From positions 2,108,001 to 2,172,000 of the forward strand of contig BSBN01001687.1 in the NCBI GenBank assembly GCA_027924645.1: DNA of 64,000 nt, written 5' to 3'. Source of the DNA: Cunninghamia lanceolata. Its lineage: Eukaryota; Streptophyta; Pinopsida; Cupressales; Cupressaceae. Below the pieces are notes generated by a model that saw only the letters and a program-made list of their open reading frames with translations, was not told the DNA's origin and did not search any database. Made by a program: the position numbers and the translations under genes. Below, piece after piece: positions 23,711-36,400 of the stretch (within the stretch, counting starts at the first letter, position 1; every line of letters starts with the position of its first letter).

Positions 23711-24971
23711 TGATGAGGAGCGTGCAGTGGTAACATAGACAAAATCAACTTTGTTTTCTATCGGCAAGACTCCACCTACTAGCCACCAATACACCCCAAT
23801 CAGTCAGATAACCGTAGGTCGGAATGACTTTCTTAATTTTCTCCAAAGTCTTAGTCACTTTGATGTGAGGTTCAACACTCCTTGCCTATCGGCAAGAAAA
23901 TCACCATCGGTCATCTTCAAACTTGTCACTCTAACATCTCAACTCTTCCCGATGGGTGACTCTATGCTTCTTGCCTATCGGCAGGAAAAGTGCTATCGGC
24001 TGCTTTAGATTCTACTTCGCTGATACATCGATCACTCCAATGTCACCTTTGACCTTCACTTGTCAGCAAGACAATTACTATCGGCCACGTTAGAATTTGC
24101 TTCGCCGATACGTCGATGGCATTTGTCTTTGGTGAGACTTTTCTCGTCAGTGAGCACTTACAAACTCTAGCCAATGCGCCGATAGACCAACTCCCTCGGT
24201 GAGACTTGTCCTGTCGGTGGGACTTACTCCAGAGTTGCCGATACACCAATAGACTTCCCGCGCTCGTCTTCAGCAAGACTACCTGACTTTGGTGGACTTG
24301 TTTTGAGTCCCAGCGATACGTCAATGCACAATTTATTTTCTCCCTCTTCAACTAAACCCTAGCACATGGAGATGCTAGGTCAACCTACTGTGCAAAACAT
24401 TCTATCTGGATCATCTGCACCATCAAACACAAAAACAAAACAAGAAAATAAAAATAAATACTGTAAAATGAAGCTATTCCACTGATTTCAATAGAAATCG
24501 TACCAGTGGAATGCTTCATGACTACATACTGCAACAATGGAAAGCACAGAAAGAATAGGAATCTATAGTTATACAAATTACAGTTACAGAGAATGGAAAC
24601 CAAATTGATGGAACATAATAGTTTTATTTCTCCTTAGAACAATACACAATCACCCACACACTTCTTCTTCTCCTTCTCTTTAGATAGTTCCTTCCTCTTG
24701 TTGTTATCAACTCAACCTGCCAACAGTTGGAAAACCAACTGATGCAAATAGTTGGGAGACCAACCGATCCAAAACTGCTTCAAACTGTCCTACTACCCTG
24801 TTTTGGCACTATGTGATTACAATATGACAAAAGTGTGTTTTAAGTCACTTTGGACTTACAAAAATGGGTTCTAGGTCCTGAAAGACCTAGAGACAAACAG
24901 AAATGAAAATGCATTGGTCAAATAGACCTTATTACAAAAGAAAACATGATTTTCTAGGTGCTCCTGCACCA
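23711..24971 (-). repeat. Chromo-1 5' LTR
   Basis: 1,261 bp. Sense start TGGTGCAGGAGCACC, an imperfect inverted repeat also found at the start of the Chromo-2 LTR. Confidence 0.94.
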
Positions 24972-24976
24972 CTGCT

Positions 24977-25880
24977 ACACTTTGTCAAGCGTTTGCAGGT
25001 GCAATAGATATAGATAATAATTAGAAGTATGTGATGATAAGAGGAAAAGCAATTTCCAACCAATTTGGTCACCAAGATCTTCATATAGGTATGTAGGATA
25101 AGTCAAGAGGTGAGTTCTCTTTGATTCAAAATGTTATTGATAATAATAGTGGTCATGATTATCTAATTGATGAGAATGAGGGAGGCATTATTATAATGAA
25201 TAAAAAATGAGCAATTCATGATACAACAAAGCAGTCAAGATTGTCACATAAGTAGTAGGGTTCAGGATTTTTTAAAAGAACTGAATTTGTAGGTAACTAC
25301 AAAGATATACATGAGGTCATGTGAAATTCAAATGTTGAAGATTGTTTTATAAGTATGGATGATAGTTTGTGTGAAGCAGAGATGGAAATGTTTACTCTTA
25401 CTGTTATGCACACCAATGAAGGTGCCTACTCTGTTGAAAATGAAAATGATTTTGATGATGAAAGTGTGTATTCTTCTAATGGTTTTGAGCAAGATGATGT
25501 TGAATACTCTCATAATGATAGGGCATAAACATTTAAGGCCTGGATGAATATTCTTTGTGATGAGACTTTAACTCCTGCAGCGAGGGGAAATGATGACCCA
25601 TATTGGTCCAGGGATAATCGTATCTTTGCAGATGACAAAGAATGTGATGAGCTTGAGAAAAATTAGACAGAGGAAAATGGACTTATTTTTGAATTGGTAA
25701 TAACTGACTGGGTTTCACATGCTCAAAAGCTTGATAGGACTATTCAGCCTTGTGAGGATCATTCAATTGAATCTTCCCAACAAAATACCAAGATGTATGA
25801 TGAAGCAGATGGATTACAAAATTTAAAGGAATACCAATTCGATGCAGAATAAGGAAAAGGGGTGGTTGAATATGAATCCT
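24977..25880 (+). pseudogene. LARD-1 Gag, second part and acidic tail
   Basis: Resumes the gag frame after Chromo-1: TLCQAFAGAIDIDNN, then ISNQFGHQDLHIG. It continues with an acidic, low-similarity tail (MDDSLCEAEMEMFTLTVMH, VENENDFDDESVYSSN) and TLTPAARGNDDPYWSRDN. Several stops interrupt it (for example near 25018, 25207 and 25525). No protease DSG motif is present. The tail is not recognised beyond being the C-terminal extension of this Gag. Confidence 0.7.
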
Positions 25881-25907
25881 TCATCGTATTCGATGAAGAT
25901 TTAGGAT

Positions 25908-26246
25908 GTGAAAAATGTGATCTACAACAAGAATTATCAGAAGTACTTTATAAAATTTCATATTCAATTGGTACACATAGATAAGATCAAATGTGATAAT
26001 GATAACCATTTGGAGGGCTATGAGATATTCTATCTCCTAAATCAAAGTAACATATATTTAAGGACTTATGATGCCAACAGGCAGTATGGACATATAAATG
26101 ATGAATTTCATGTATACCTTTTGTCATATACTAACATTGTTCACTCAGTACAGGTTGACTTTATTGACAATATGGTTGTATGGTCTCTTAGATTGCGCAT
26201 AGGGTTGTCTAATAAAAATAGGATATTTGATAGAGACAAGTGTTAA
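25908..26246 (+). pseudogene. Unrecognised frame in LARD-1, upstream of its 3' LTR
   Basis: An open stretch of 112 codons with ordinary composition (HLEGYEIFYLLNQSNIYLRT, then DEFHVYLLSYTNIVHSVQVD). I do not recognise the family. It lies between the gag tail and the 3' LTR, where some plant gypsy elements carry an extra ORF and where pol should be. It could be the remnant of such an ORF, a captured host segment, or chance. It carries on past a stop (FLVPGDQGPPSWTLSHLSIS) towards 26340. Confidence 0.35.
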
Positions 26247-26403
26247 TTTCTTGTTCCTGGTGACCAAGGGCCACCAAGTTGGACTTTGAGTCACCTTTCA
26301 ATCAGTCTCGAGCTCCTCCAATTGATTCACACATGGTCTGCACCTCGAAGTTCTATGATTCTCATCATGCTTGCAAGAGTCATGTGTCCCCAACCAGAGC
26401 CAC

Positions 26404-29299
26404 TGGTGGACCCCTCTCCATGCTTTCTTTGTTCTATGGTCTTAAACCCTAAATGTTGGCCTAATTTGTGATTTAGAAGCTTAAACCCTAAGCTCTAAAG
26501 CCTTTTCATAAGCCTATGATATAATTTTGAGTTGACTTGTGATAGGTGGTTACCCCAAATTTAAGTTGCGACTTAATGTCCTTAGATTCATTCATGACTG
26601 GCCTCTCTCATGCAAAGTATTGAAGATAGGTGGATGTCTATCGTGATATCACATGCATCAGATTTGTCAGGGTTGTTAGCCTTGTGCTGGTGCGATAACA
26701 GTTGATTTCAGATTGACGGGCTCATGTTTTTTTTTGCCACTCAAATTGCTCTGTGCATGTTTTATGTTAGATCACACTAGCACATTACAAAGAGGTGCTA
26801 AGGAATATTCCCTACACTGTTGCAATGATATGATAATTGGGAGGTGGGACCTAGATTCATCTTAAAGGAAGCTGAGCAAGCGCTTAGCGTGCAAGCTCGG
26901 AGGTAGTAGTGTGGGTCCCCACCAGGCTTGCGCTGCTGCGATGAGGTGACATGTGGAGAAGTCACGATCTGTTGATTGAAAAGGCTTTCTTTATTGGCAT
27001 TTCTAGATTGGTTGATGGACTCTATTCCAGTTTGAGCTAATAATCTTATTTCGATATGTTCCAAATCAATGGTTCAGGTTTAAATTTTGAAACAACAGTA
27101 ACATGGCACGTTTGCTTAGGTTTTTCAAATTATTAGCTATATTCATAGGTGAGCTGGATGATGCGGCTTGAGTATGCGAGAAGATGATTTGACAATCAAC
27201 ACATTTATCAAGTAATTCTTGATACTCAGTTGGATCTTGATACATGAACCATACCTTTGTTATCTATGTGAAAGGCATTTCTGGTTAGGTGACATTAATC
27301 TACGCCTCTATTTCATCCTTCAAAGGGTGTGGACAGGTCATTAAGGATCTCCAAATATGAATTCAAATGAGATGAGCCTACAAACACCTAAAGTGAAATT
27401 AAGGAAGTTGTTGGAAAATGGAAATTACTTGGATAAAGGACCTCCATTCATTCTTGCTATAAATGGAAGTGTTCCATGAATTGTTCACATCAATTTCCAT
27501 CATGGGTACTGTACGGAATACTTCCTTTTAGTTCTTATCCTATATTCCCCGAAGAAGTATTTCCTTATTCTCTTGGCTACAAGTCTGTTCATTCCAAATT
27601 AAGGAAGAAATAGGTATTGAGCATTAGAATGAGAGGAATTGGAAAGGATGTGAGTATTTGTCTACATCACTCTTGCCAGTTTCCTAGAACCATAGCTGAG
27701 TAGTATAATTCTGGTGGGAGACTGGTCAGATAATCCAAATACTCCAACTACACAAAGTTGTTTCCCAGAGGTGGGCCAACTAAACATAATTGTTGAGACC
27801 CCTACTAGGACTGGCATTCAAGAGTGTGGGATGAGAGATATCAGTTTTCTCTCGTGTCATTCTTCCCTTTGATGAACTTCATCAAGGACATTAGTAGAGG
27901 GAGGGTATCAGGTTTTGATGCTAGGGAGCACAATAAAGAAGCAGGACTCTGTTCACAAATTCAAAGAAGTCCTGGCTCCGATAAGGATGACATTTCCTAG
28001 ATCGACTATGGGGGATGCCTTAGTGATTCTAGCTTTTATATCTCTAGTGGATGAGTTTTGAAGGGGTAAGGAGTTGTGTTGCCTTCCCAGTAACCCTTTA
28101 TATGAGCCTGAGTACTGGATAAAGAGGGGACATTTGTTTTTAACTTCCTAGGAGGACTTTTATCCAGTTAGAACATTCTGGAATAAGGAATTGGATAAAA
28201 GAGGGTGTCCACCAATCAAAGTAAGGATTTAGTTTCCTAAGACACAAATATTAAATGCATTGTAACTAAAAAAGTTATACTACAAAAATCCTGGCCGATA
28301 GTTTTCCTATTTAAAAGGGTTTCAAATGTCGTAGGAGAGAGAGGTGATAGAGGATAGAGAAGAGAAAATAACATAGAATAGGAGGGAAATTTCAGTTCTA
28401 GGCTTTGGATATGAGTTGTCCACATCTTAGGGAGTGATTTCAGTAATAGCTGAGTAGGTGTGATGTCAAGATTGCAGATAAGAATCTTGCATGCATATGA
28501 ATAAAATTCTTGTATGATAATTTTTAATTCATATTGTAATATATGAATAACACTATATGTGTGTATTTCTTGCAATTGTCTCCTTGAATGTATGCATTTC
28601 TTTTGTGAATGAATGAATCAAGGATTTTGAACTTCACTTATACACATTTTCTTTACTAAATGTTTTTGTTTACTGCTTCTAATCAAGGATTGGATTAAAC
28701 ATGCTTTAAGCAAAACATAGGAAGTGATGTATTACATTAGGGATTATTGAAGAAGAGTTGTAAGAAATAATTTTTCTTGGGTGTTTCACTGCAAGTCATT
28801 GATACAGATATACCCTCTGAATTTGAAGTTTTGTTGTCATAAAAGGGACATTTGCAATGTTGAATTTTGACTCTATTACCCTGATAAGGCATTGATCAAG
28901 AAATGTACTTGCCCAAGGGCCCAGAAGTGATAAGAATTTAAGAGACAAATCTTTTGAATCATTACAATTTATGTTTTGTTTTAGTGTAGGTGTTGCATGT
29001 TCTCAAGCTAAACAATGAAGATAATTCAAGAATATTGTCAGTCTGGGATTAATCTTACAAATTTTGGTGCATATTTGTGAGAACATATTTGCCTGGTTGT
29101 AATGAAAAATGCATTTGATACTGTTACAGTAAGGGACACCTCCTAGGTTTGGCAGAGCCTGAAGTGCAAGGGAGATAAGTGTGGATAGTTTCCCACCTTG
29201 TTGATCAATCTCCATCTCTGTTGGTCAGGTCTCCATTGAACTTGATCATAAGAAGGGCAAATCTTTAGAGTTTGATGTGTACAAATTTGGGAACCAACA
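26404..29299 (+). repeat. LARD-1 3' LTR
   Basis: Direct repeat of 14193-17076 from TGGTGGACCC to GGAACCAACA, followed by the tgact duplication (29300-29304). No clear polypurine tract precedes it. Confidence 0.93.
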
Positions 29300-29304
29300 T
29301 GACT

Positions 29305-29860
29305 GGTCTATTAAGTAGATATTTTAAAGGTTCATGACCTATATAGAATGTGAATGGAGTAGCTAGTGGGTAATGTATAAATTTATGTAATGCATATACC
29401 ATTGCTAAAGCTTCTCATTTTGTGGTTGTATAGTTCTTTTCTACTTGTGAAAGTTTATAGCTGAAAAAGCAATTGGATGGTCTTTATTTCCCCTTGGTTG
29501 TGCTAAAACTACTATTACAGTTTTGGATGCATCAACATGTATGTGGAATAGAACATTCCAATCTAGAAAGATTAATATAGGTGCCTTTGCTATTTTATGT
29601 ATCAAAAGCTTGTTGACATTCTTCAATCCAATCAATTGTTTTGCTTGTTTTCTTTTTCAATAGTTCTTATATTGGGGTTGCAATTGTGGCATAGCCTCTA
29701 AATTTTTTTTGAAGGTAACTGATATATCCTAGAAAATCTTTCACTTCTAAAGTTGCTTTTGGTTGAGGTAGGTTCATAATAAGTGCTACTTTTAATGGAT
29801 CTACCATAAGTCCCTCCTTACAGATTATATCGCCAAGTAGTGTTCCAAATTGTACCACAA
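29305..29860 (-). pseudogene. Gypsy host: RT end and RNase H, degenerate
   Basis: Minus strand. GTLLGDIICKEGLMVDPLKV and QPKATLEVKDFLGYISYLQK are the end of the RT (about 29850-29690). RNase H follows as VLFHIHVDASKTVIVVLAQP (about 29560) and HPIAFSAINFHK. After a frameshift it reads EALAMVYALHKF and EPLKYLLNRP up to the LARD-1 insertion. It continues at 14111-14192. Confidence 0.85.
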
Positions 29861-30530
29861 AGACATTTCTTTAGGTTCAAGGAGATTTGCAAACTTTTGC
29901 ATCTTTCTAAAATTATGTAGAGTACTTGGACATGGTCTTTTAATAACCCATATATTGTCCAATCATCTAGATAGACTTCTAGGAAGTCATGAATAAAGTT
30001 TTTGAATGCATTGACCATAATATGGCTAAATACTACTGGGGCATTCTTGAGGCTAAAGGGCATAATTGTATACATAAAATATCCCCATTTTATTGTAGAT
30101 ATAGTTTTAGTTTGATCCTCTTCCTGAATCTTAACTTGGTGATATCTAAAGAAGCCATCGGTGAAGAGTATGTTTCCCTTCCAATAACAGATTCGAGGAC
30201 TTCTTCTATGAATGCTATAGGGAAAGGGTCATGAACATAAGCTTTATTTAACTCTATGAAGTCTACACATGTTCTAATATCACCAATTTTCTTGTTTTGT
30301 ACTACCATTGGGCTGATCTATTCTGCATCTTCCACTAGTTTGATTATCCCTACTTCTAGCATCTTATCAATTTATATTTTAAATTTATTCATATTTGGGT
30401 TTAGTCTATATGGTCTTTTCTTTTGAGGTTTCACTCCTTTTTTGAGTTGTATTTTCATCATTCTTGCTTCCTCCTTAATTCCTTTCAAGTCTGTAAATGT
30501 GGGGGGAAATAGGTCTTCATATTTTGATAG
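29861..30530 (-). pseudogene. Gypsy host: reverse transcriptase, degenerate
   Basis: Minus strand. KGVKPQKKRPYRLNPNMNKF (about 30450-30390), then SPMVVQNKKIGDIRTCVDFI (about 30310), DPFPIAFIEEVLESV, FSLKNAPVVFSHIM (about 30050) and the catalytic VYLDDWTIYG (about 29980-29950). Stops and frameshifts separate the pieces. The YLDD box is intact, but the frame is broken at many points. Confidence 0.88.
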
Positions 30531-31880
30531 AATCTTCACAATTTGCATGACTTATTTTTCTTCCCAGTAATCCCCTATTTTTCCCAGTTTAGGGCTACCC
30601 TTAGTTTCTATATTTTCTTCCCTTAGCTTTAATAGTTGGTTATAATATTTTCTTTTTGGTTCAGTGTGTGGTGTTATTTATCTTTCTCCTTGCTTAATTT
30701 CTATATCCCATTTAGGTATTTGTGGGTCTTCCTCATTTTGTTGTGTAATATAGAACCTTTTCTTAGAGTACTAGTCATGTTTGTCCATCCATTCTATTAA
30801 TTTCCAGATACCTTCATTTTGTGGTGGTGTCACTATCTCTTGTTTGGTATGTGTTATCTTTAGGTTTTCCTCTATGGGCAAGAAGATGATCTCCTTCATT
30901 TTCTAAAGTGTGTTGTGGATAGCCTTCTTGGGGTTGGAGAAATAAAATATGTGGTAAAAATACTTTTGGACTTCTTTCCAATCTATTGTTTCTTCTCTTT
31001 TCTCTTTCTTAATATACCAAGTCTATACTACTAGTGTAAGTGTCCAATAGAACATTTGTATGTATAATCTTGTATCATATTCTCTTTGTTTGTCCCTTGT
31101 AGTAGAGAAGATGTTCAAATGTTGTTCAAGTGTTATGGTGTCGTCATACTTAGAAATTTGTTCATACTCCCCTTCTTCAAGTAAGTATCTTGATTGAAAT
31201 TTTAAGGGCTTGCCACATAAGAATGTTATCTTTATGTGTATTCCACCATCTTGTGGCACTGCAAATTAGAGTATGTTGTAGCCCATCTAGTCTCAATTCT
31301 TCTTTGTCAAATGTTTTTTTCATGTCTTCTAAGTATGTTGTCAAGTCACCTAAACCTAAATATCTGGGTAGATTGATGTGGCTATATCGTGTGAGATGTG
31401 ATTCAATTGTCCTGAGTTTTTGAGGATAGAGTTATTATGTGTAGTAGATGGGTTTGGTGTTGTTTGCGGTGGGATTATGGTATTTGTTGTAATATGCGGT
31501 ATGTTTCTTTGTACTCTATGTATGGTGCAAATTTTTTTGACTCTCCTTAACTTCTGGGATCGTAGTTCTAGTTCATCCCTTAACCAGGCATTGACTACAT
31601 CTTCACTATCTATACTTTCATTACTACTATCAATGTATATTTCTCCTTTTGAGTTTAGTTCATCAAGTAGTTCGGGCTTGGAGAGTTTTTTGAGGGAATA
31701 GAGCACTTTAGATTCATCTTCATAGTCATCTTGCATCACTTCTACATGTTTTACTCATATCAAAGTCCAAGGGTATGAGTACTATCTTGTCATTGTCTCC
31801 AAAGGACAATTATTCTCTCCTAGAGTCTATAATACCATTAGAATTTACAAACCATTATAAACCTAGAAGAGTTACACATA
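30531..31880 (-). pseudogene. Gypsy host: gag and gag-RT linker, degenerate
   Basis: Minus strand. The segment 31739-31356 has an acidic N-terminal part (QDDYEDESKVLYSLKKL, SSNESIDSEDVVNAWLRDEL). From 31355 to 30990 a capsid-like region reads GLGDLTTYLEDMKKTFDKEE, then TRWWNTHKDNI across several stops. The segment 30960-30540 is a linker (DPQIPKWDIEIKQGE, EPKRKYYNQLLKLREENIE). No protease DSG motif was found, so it was lost or lies in a damaged frame. The block is cut on the right by the Copia-2 LTR near 31881. Further frame (GDNDKIVLIPLDFDMSKTC) lies at about 31740-31800. Confidence 0.7.
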
Positions 31881-33435
31881 TGGTTCCTAAGGTTGTAATT
31901 GATGTCAACACTGTCACAAGGTTGTCATTGATGTCAACACTATCATGGATGTGTGATGGTGTTCATGGTTGGATGTCATGTCCTATCTAGCAGAGAAGAT
32001 ATAGGTCATGGTTGGATGTCATGTTTAATATAATGTGGTCACTAAAGTTCATGGTTGGATGTCATGCCTCGGTCAATGCAGAGTTGAGTATGAAGTCATA
32101 GTAAGATGGGAATTAGAAGCATCAAGAAGACATATTAAGATGGGAATTAGAAGCATCAAGAAGATACATTAATATGGGAATTAGAAGCACTAAGATGATC
32201 AGATGTGTTGCTGATGTTGGGGAGATGTTACTAATGATCTAAAGAATATTGTATGCTCTCTCATGTTGTTCCTAAGAATGTATGTGTTGATACAAAGAAG
32301 GTTTAGCCTCCGGATGTTGGTGAAAGTTCCTGCTACAGAAAGACTATTTTGAAGACTGTCTGGGAGATTGCTCCGCATTTTCATGATTTTGATGTTGTAT
32401 CTTTGTGAAGTGGAAGATAGCCTCATATAGTGTCAAAGCATGTATGTTCCAAGTTTCATATTGTTTGGACCATTGAAAGAGTGTTTTGCAGTTGACAGTT
32501 TGGAGATAGTGTTGTTCCTAAAGAAGGTATTTACTGTACTGCAATGTTTGGATCCACATTTGAAGATATGGTCATGTGGTTCCGAAGTTAAGATAAGTAC
32601 GATGTAAAAGTTCTAAATCTAAATTTTTAGATCATTTATCCCTCCGCAGTGAAAGTTATGAAAGACAGTGTTCCAGTCTGGCTCTGGCAAAATTAAGTAA
32701 TGATGAAGATTGTTTGGAATGCTCCTCATTTCTCCACAGTGATAGATATGGCTATGTGGTTTTGAGGATATGAGGTTTAGGTGTTTTGTAGGTCTGAAAG
32801 CTTAGTTTATCAATAACAGTATGTTACAGTGTCTTCTGGATGGTTTCTTGACCTCAGTATGCATGTTTTAAGGTATACAACACAATGTATTTATTGTGCG
32901 GAGTTAGAGGCGTATCTAAAGGTATTGTATGAGTCATGAAGACTTATCTGGAAGAATTTCATGAAGATCTTTCATGTTTCTAGTACCGCACAAGGTTTTC
33001 AAGTGGCGATGACCGTTATACTTCATATTTCATGTTTTCCTGCTTAAGGTCGTCCTATTTCAAATGAGTGATGTGTACGAAGGTGATTCCTTGAAGAACA
33101 GTGTTGTGAAGGATGTTTAGGACTGGACTAAGCATGAAATGGGGTCCAAAAAGTGCATGGTTTCTTCTGGTGTAGCATGTTGTTCATGATAGGGCTTACC
33201 CTATGGAAGTTTCATGTTGTGTAATCTCTGGCTGACTTGTAAAATGTAATATTCTTATTGTATTGGCCGACTTGTAATAAAATCAATGTAATTTCATGTA
33301 TATATTGTAAACCTAGTTGGTCTAGGTAAGGTATGGTTGCGAAGAGGAATATGTGAGTGTGAAAAAGAGCAGAATATGAATATCATATGCATTGTGATGT
33401 GCGACTGAAGGAGAAAAAGTAGAAGTGTTAGAGAT

Positions 33436-36400
33436 TGTGAGACCCCTATTCTATGTACTCTTGTTTATTTGAGATCCTTGATGTTCCTAGAGACATTTTG
33501 ATGATTATGATACTCAATACTTATGGATGACACATTTATTTATTGTGTATGGTATTTGATATACTTATGGATGTTATATTTTATGATTCGATTCCATATG
33601 ATATCCTTTGATGAGATTATTTGATTTATGTATTTGTGAATGATGAATTTTATATGATAGTCTATGGTTACTAATGGATTTGTGATAATATGTTATTTAT
33701 GATGGATATATTTTGGCTATATATTGTACTAACACTTCTTGTTGAGTGTACATGTAGAATTATTATGTCAATGGATGATGGTGGTCATTTAGCCACTTTA
33801 TGTCTTTCTGTGTGATGTCAGACCTAGGCATGGAGCCCTAAGGTCTACTGGGCATGATGTTAAGAAATATTATTTTTAGTTTTATGTAATAAAATGATTA
33901 TGTTCTTATGTGGGATTTAACCTTGTTATTTTTAAAATGATTTTTAAGTGTTTTTAAGAGGTCTAGGTTGTATTTTATGTTTGAAAAATTGTCTTATGTC
34001 TAAGGTACATAGGTTAGAAGTTTATTTTTTTATTTGTAATATTTTAAAAGGTTTTTAGACCCTCCTTTAAGCCCCACTTACAAAAGTGACGAAAATGGGA
34101 AGATAGTTGGTTGGTTGAATTAGTTGGGTGGTTGAGTTAGTTTTGGGTAGGAAGTTACTATTTCCTTCTCTTTAAAAACTCTTCATGGAGTGGGGGTGAC
34201 TTGCTCATTTTATGATTTTCATTCAAGGATTCTACCATTAATGGGATATTGCGATTGAGGTATCATGTTTTTTTTATTGATTAAATATAAATATTATATG
34301 TTTTCTTTTATTGATTAAATGCAAATTTTATATATTTTTTCTTTATTGATTAAATATAAATATTATATATTTTTCTTTATTGGTTAAATGTAAATATTGT
34401 ATGTTCTAAATATTATATGTATCTTTTATTTATTAAATGTAAATGTTGTTTTTCTAAGGATTGTTGCTTGTGAAATTGGAAAAGCAAACATTTCATTGTA
34501 AATCTTGAAAGAAGCATATTTGTTGCTTTATTTGCATGTCATAAACCTAGATCATCATACCATGAATTATATTTCTGATTTTTACATTAGATCTGATTTG
34601 AACAACAACAATTAGTCATTTAATAATTATATATTGCATTAAAATATCTTCATTGCTAGATTTTACAGAAAAGAAAAAGAAAATTTGCATTTTTTAGAAG
34701 ACATAGTTACTATTGAAATTTAGGATTTGCAATTAATATCTTGTTTCAGATTTGCTGCTATCATTTACATTCTTAAATCTAATTTTAATTTGTTGTACCT
34801 CATGTCATATATCATCTTTCATTGAAAATTGAAAGAAGGAACATATTTTTTTAAGGGTTTTGTTGTGGTTTCTGAATAGGTGCTTTACTTTGTGTTGTGT
34901 GATGTTCTTTATGTGTTTTATAGGGGAGTTGACCCCCTCTTGTATAGAGGAGCCTTGCTCCTCCATGTACAAGGGTTTGAGTGGGAGTAGCTCCCTCACA
35001 TTGGGGCTTTTCATTTTGGAATATGAGTATTTCATTCAGGTAATGGCCATTACCAGGGTATGAGTACCCTTGTATCTATGGGATATGAGTATCCCCTTGT
35101 ATATTTTAAGAAATGTATATATATTGTTGGGAAGTATAAGGGTGTGGATTGGGTGGAGAGCATGATATATTTTGTTGCCCATGTCTGGTTGAGCCCCCAC
35201 TCCCCCTAAGTGGTTTTCCCTTGAGGTAAACCAATGTGATAGAAATGTGTTGTACTTTATGTAAATGTAAAAAAAATATTGTTGCACTTGTGTACGAGTT
35301 GTGTGGCTTCATATGGCTAAATGTTTCCCCATGTTTGGGGGTGGGATATTATACTGCTCTATGGATGGGTGGAGAGCCCATTGGCATATTGTTGTTTTTC
35401 TCTCTTGTTCATTTTTCAGGTTCTTGGATGGAGGTTGAAGATGTTTTGGAGTTGTTCAAGTTTTTTGGAAAGAAAAGAAATGTTGTTTTATTTTCAAGAA
35501 AGACATCTTTCTTTCATGATGTACTTTATGTACCAAATTTTGTAGATCATTTGAAAAGTGTTAAAGTAAAAAATGTGTGTTGTTACTTATGCATTTGAGG
35601 GAAAATAAAAAGAAAAGATCAATTGTTAATTTTTAAGCCAAAATGAATGTGAAAGAAAAGAAAGTTATGTGTTTCTTTAGAAGAAAAGATTGTATCATTG
35701 CATTATTTAGTTATCAAGGATCCTTTCATAGATTATCTTGTAATCATTTCTTATACGCTTGATTTAGAAAATGTTAAACAAAGACAAAAAAATGATTTAA
35801 ATGTGTAATCATATTGATTGCATTGTATGATTCAATGAAGCAAATCAATAAGAAGAGAATTAGTTTTGAGTTAAAAATAAGGTAGTTTCTATTTAAGAAT
35901 ATTTAAATTAAGATTTGGGAAATAAGAATTAAGTTAAATGGAATTAAAACTTAATTGTAATAAATCTATCAAATTACAATTTAATGAAAGCGTAATTAAA
36001 TTTCTTTCTTAAAACCATTGTCAAATTTCACAAGATTGTGATGTAATATATATACATGTATTTTAACTTGACTTAGTCATTAATCAAACTTAGAATCGGA
36101 TTATCTTTAAACGTTAAACTCGTCTAGTGGTGGTGAATCAATTGCCAATAAATAATTAAGTTATGATTTGACATTAATAGTAATAAGTTGGAGTTCTATT
36201 TAATCTTAAAGTTTATCTCAATGAATGAATCTAGTAGATAGGCTAAATTCCATAGAGAAATATAGGAGATCTTCTTGAACTTCAAATGAGCGAGGAAACC
36301 CCTTAGTTGATGGGAATTGAAAACCAAGTCATCAAAGTAATAACTAACTTATTTAAACCTTTGATCAAGAATAGTAGTATAACCAAGTGGAAATTTTGTT

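Larger units (their letters stand above)
17840..24971 (-). mobile_element. Chromo-1: Ty3/gypsy chromovirus, full length, decayed
   Basis: Complete minus-strand element with LTRs 17840-19097 (1,258 bp) and 23711-24971 (1,261 bp), flanked by a perfect ctgct duplication (17835-17839 and 24972-24976). Sense LTRs begin TGGTCC/TGGTGC and end CCTCATCA-like. Inside are a tRNA-Met PBS, gag with CCHC knuckle, protease, RT, RNase H, integrase and a C-terminal chromodomain. It belongs to the same family as Chromo-2 (38057-45383), which lies in the opposite orientation. It carries few stops, but the integrase has lost its first catalytic Asp. It is inserted in the LARD-1 gag. Confidence 0.96.
14193..29299 (+). 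mobile_element. LARD-1: long-LTR gypsy derivative with gag but no pol
   Basis: Two long LTRs (14193-17076, 2,884 bp; 26404-29299, 2,896 bp) are flanked by a perfect tgact duplication (14188-14192 and 29300-29304). The PBS at 17081-17098 (TGGTGACTCTATTGGGGA) is a variant of the Tat-1 PBS. After removal of the nested Chromo-1, the internal region is only about 2.2 kb. It encodes a Tat-like gag, an acidic tail and an unrecognised frame near 25908-26246, with no protease, RT or integrase. It therefore resembles a large retrotransposon derivative dependent on a Tat-type partner. It is inserted in the RNase H of an older gypsy element. Confidence 0.92.

Noticed and set aside
34923..35095. CRISPR array or tRNA cluster as explanation of the repeated stems
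   Set aside because: Repeats differ in sequence and spacing, there are no constant direct repeats with spacers, and no tRNA cloverleaf or CCA context fits. Plant nuclear setting.
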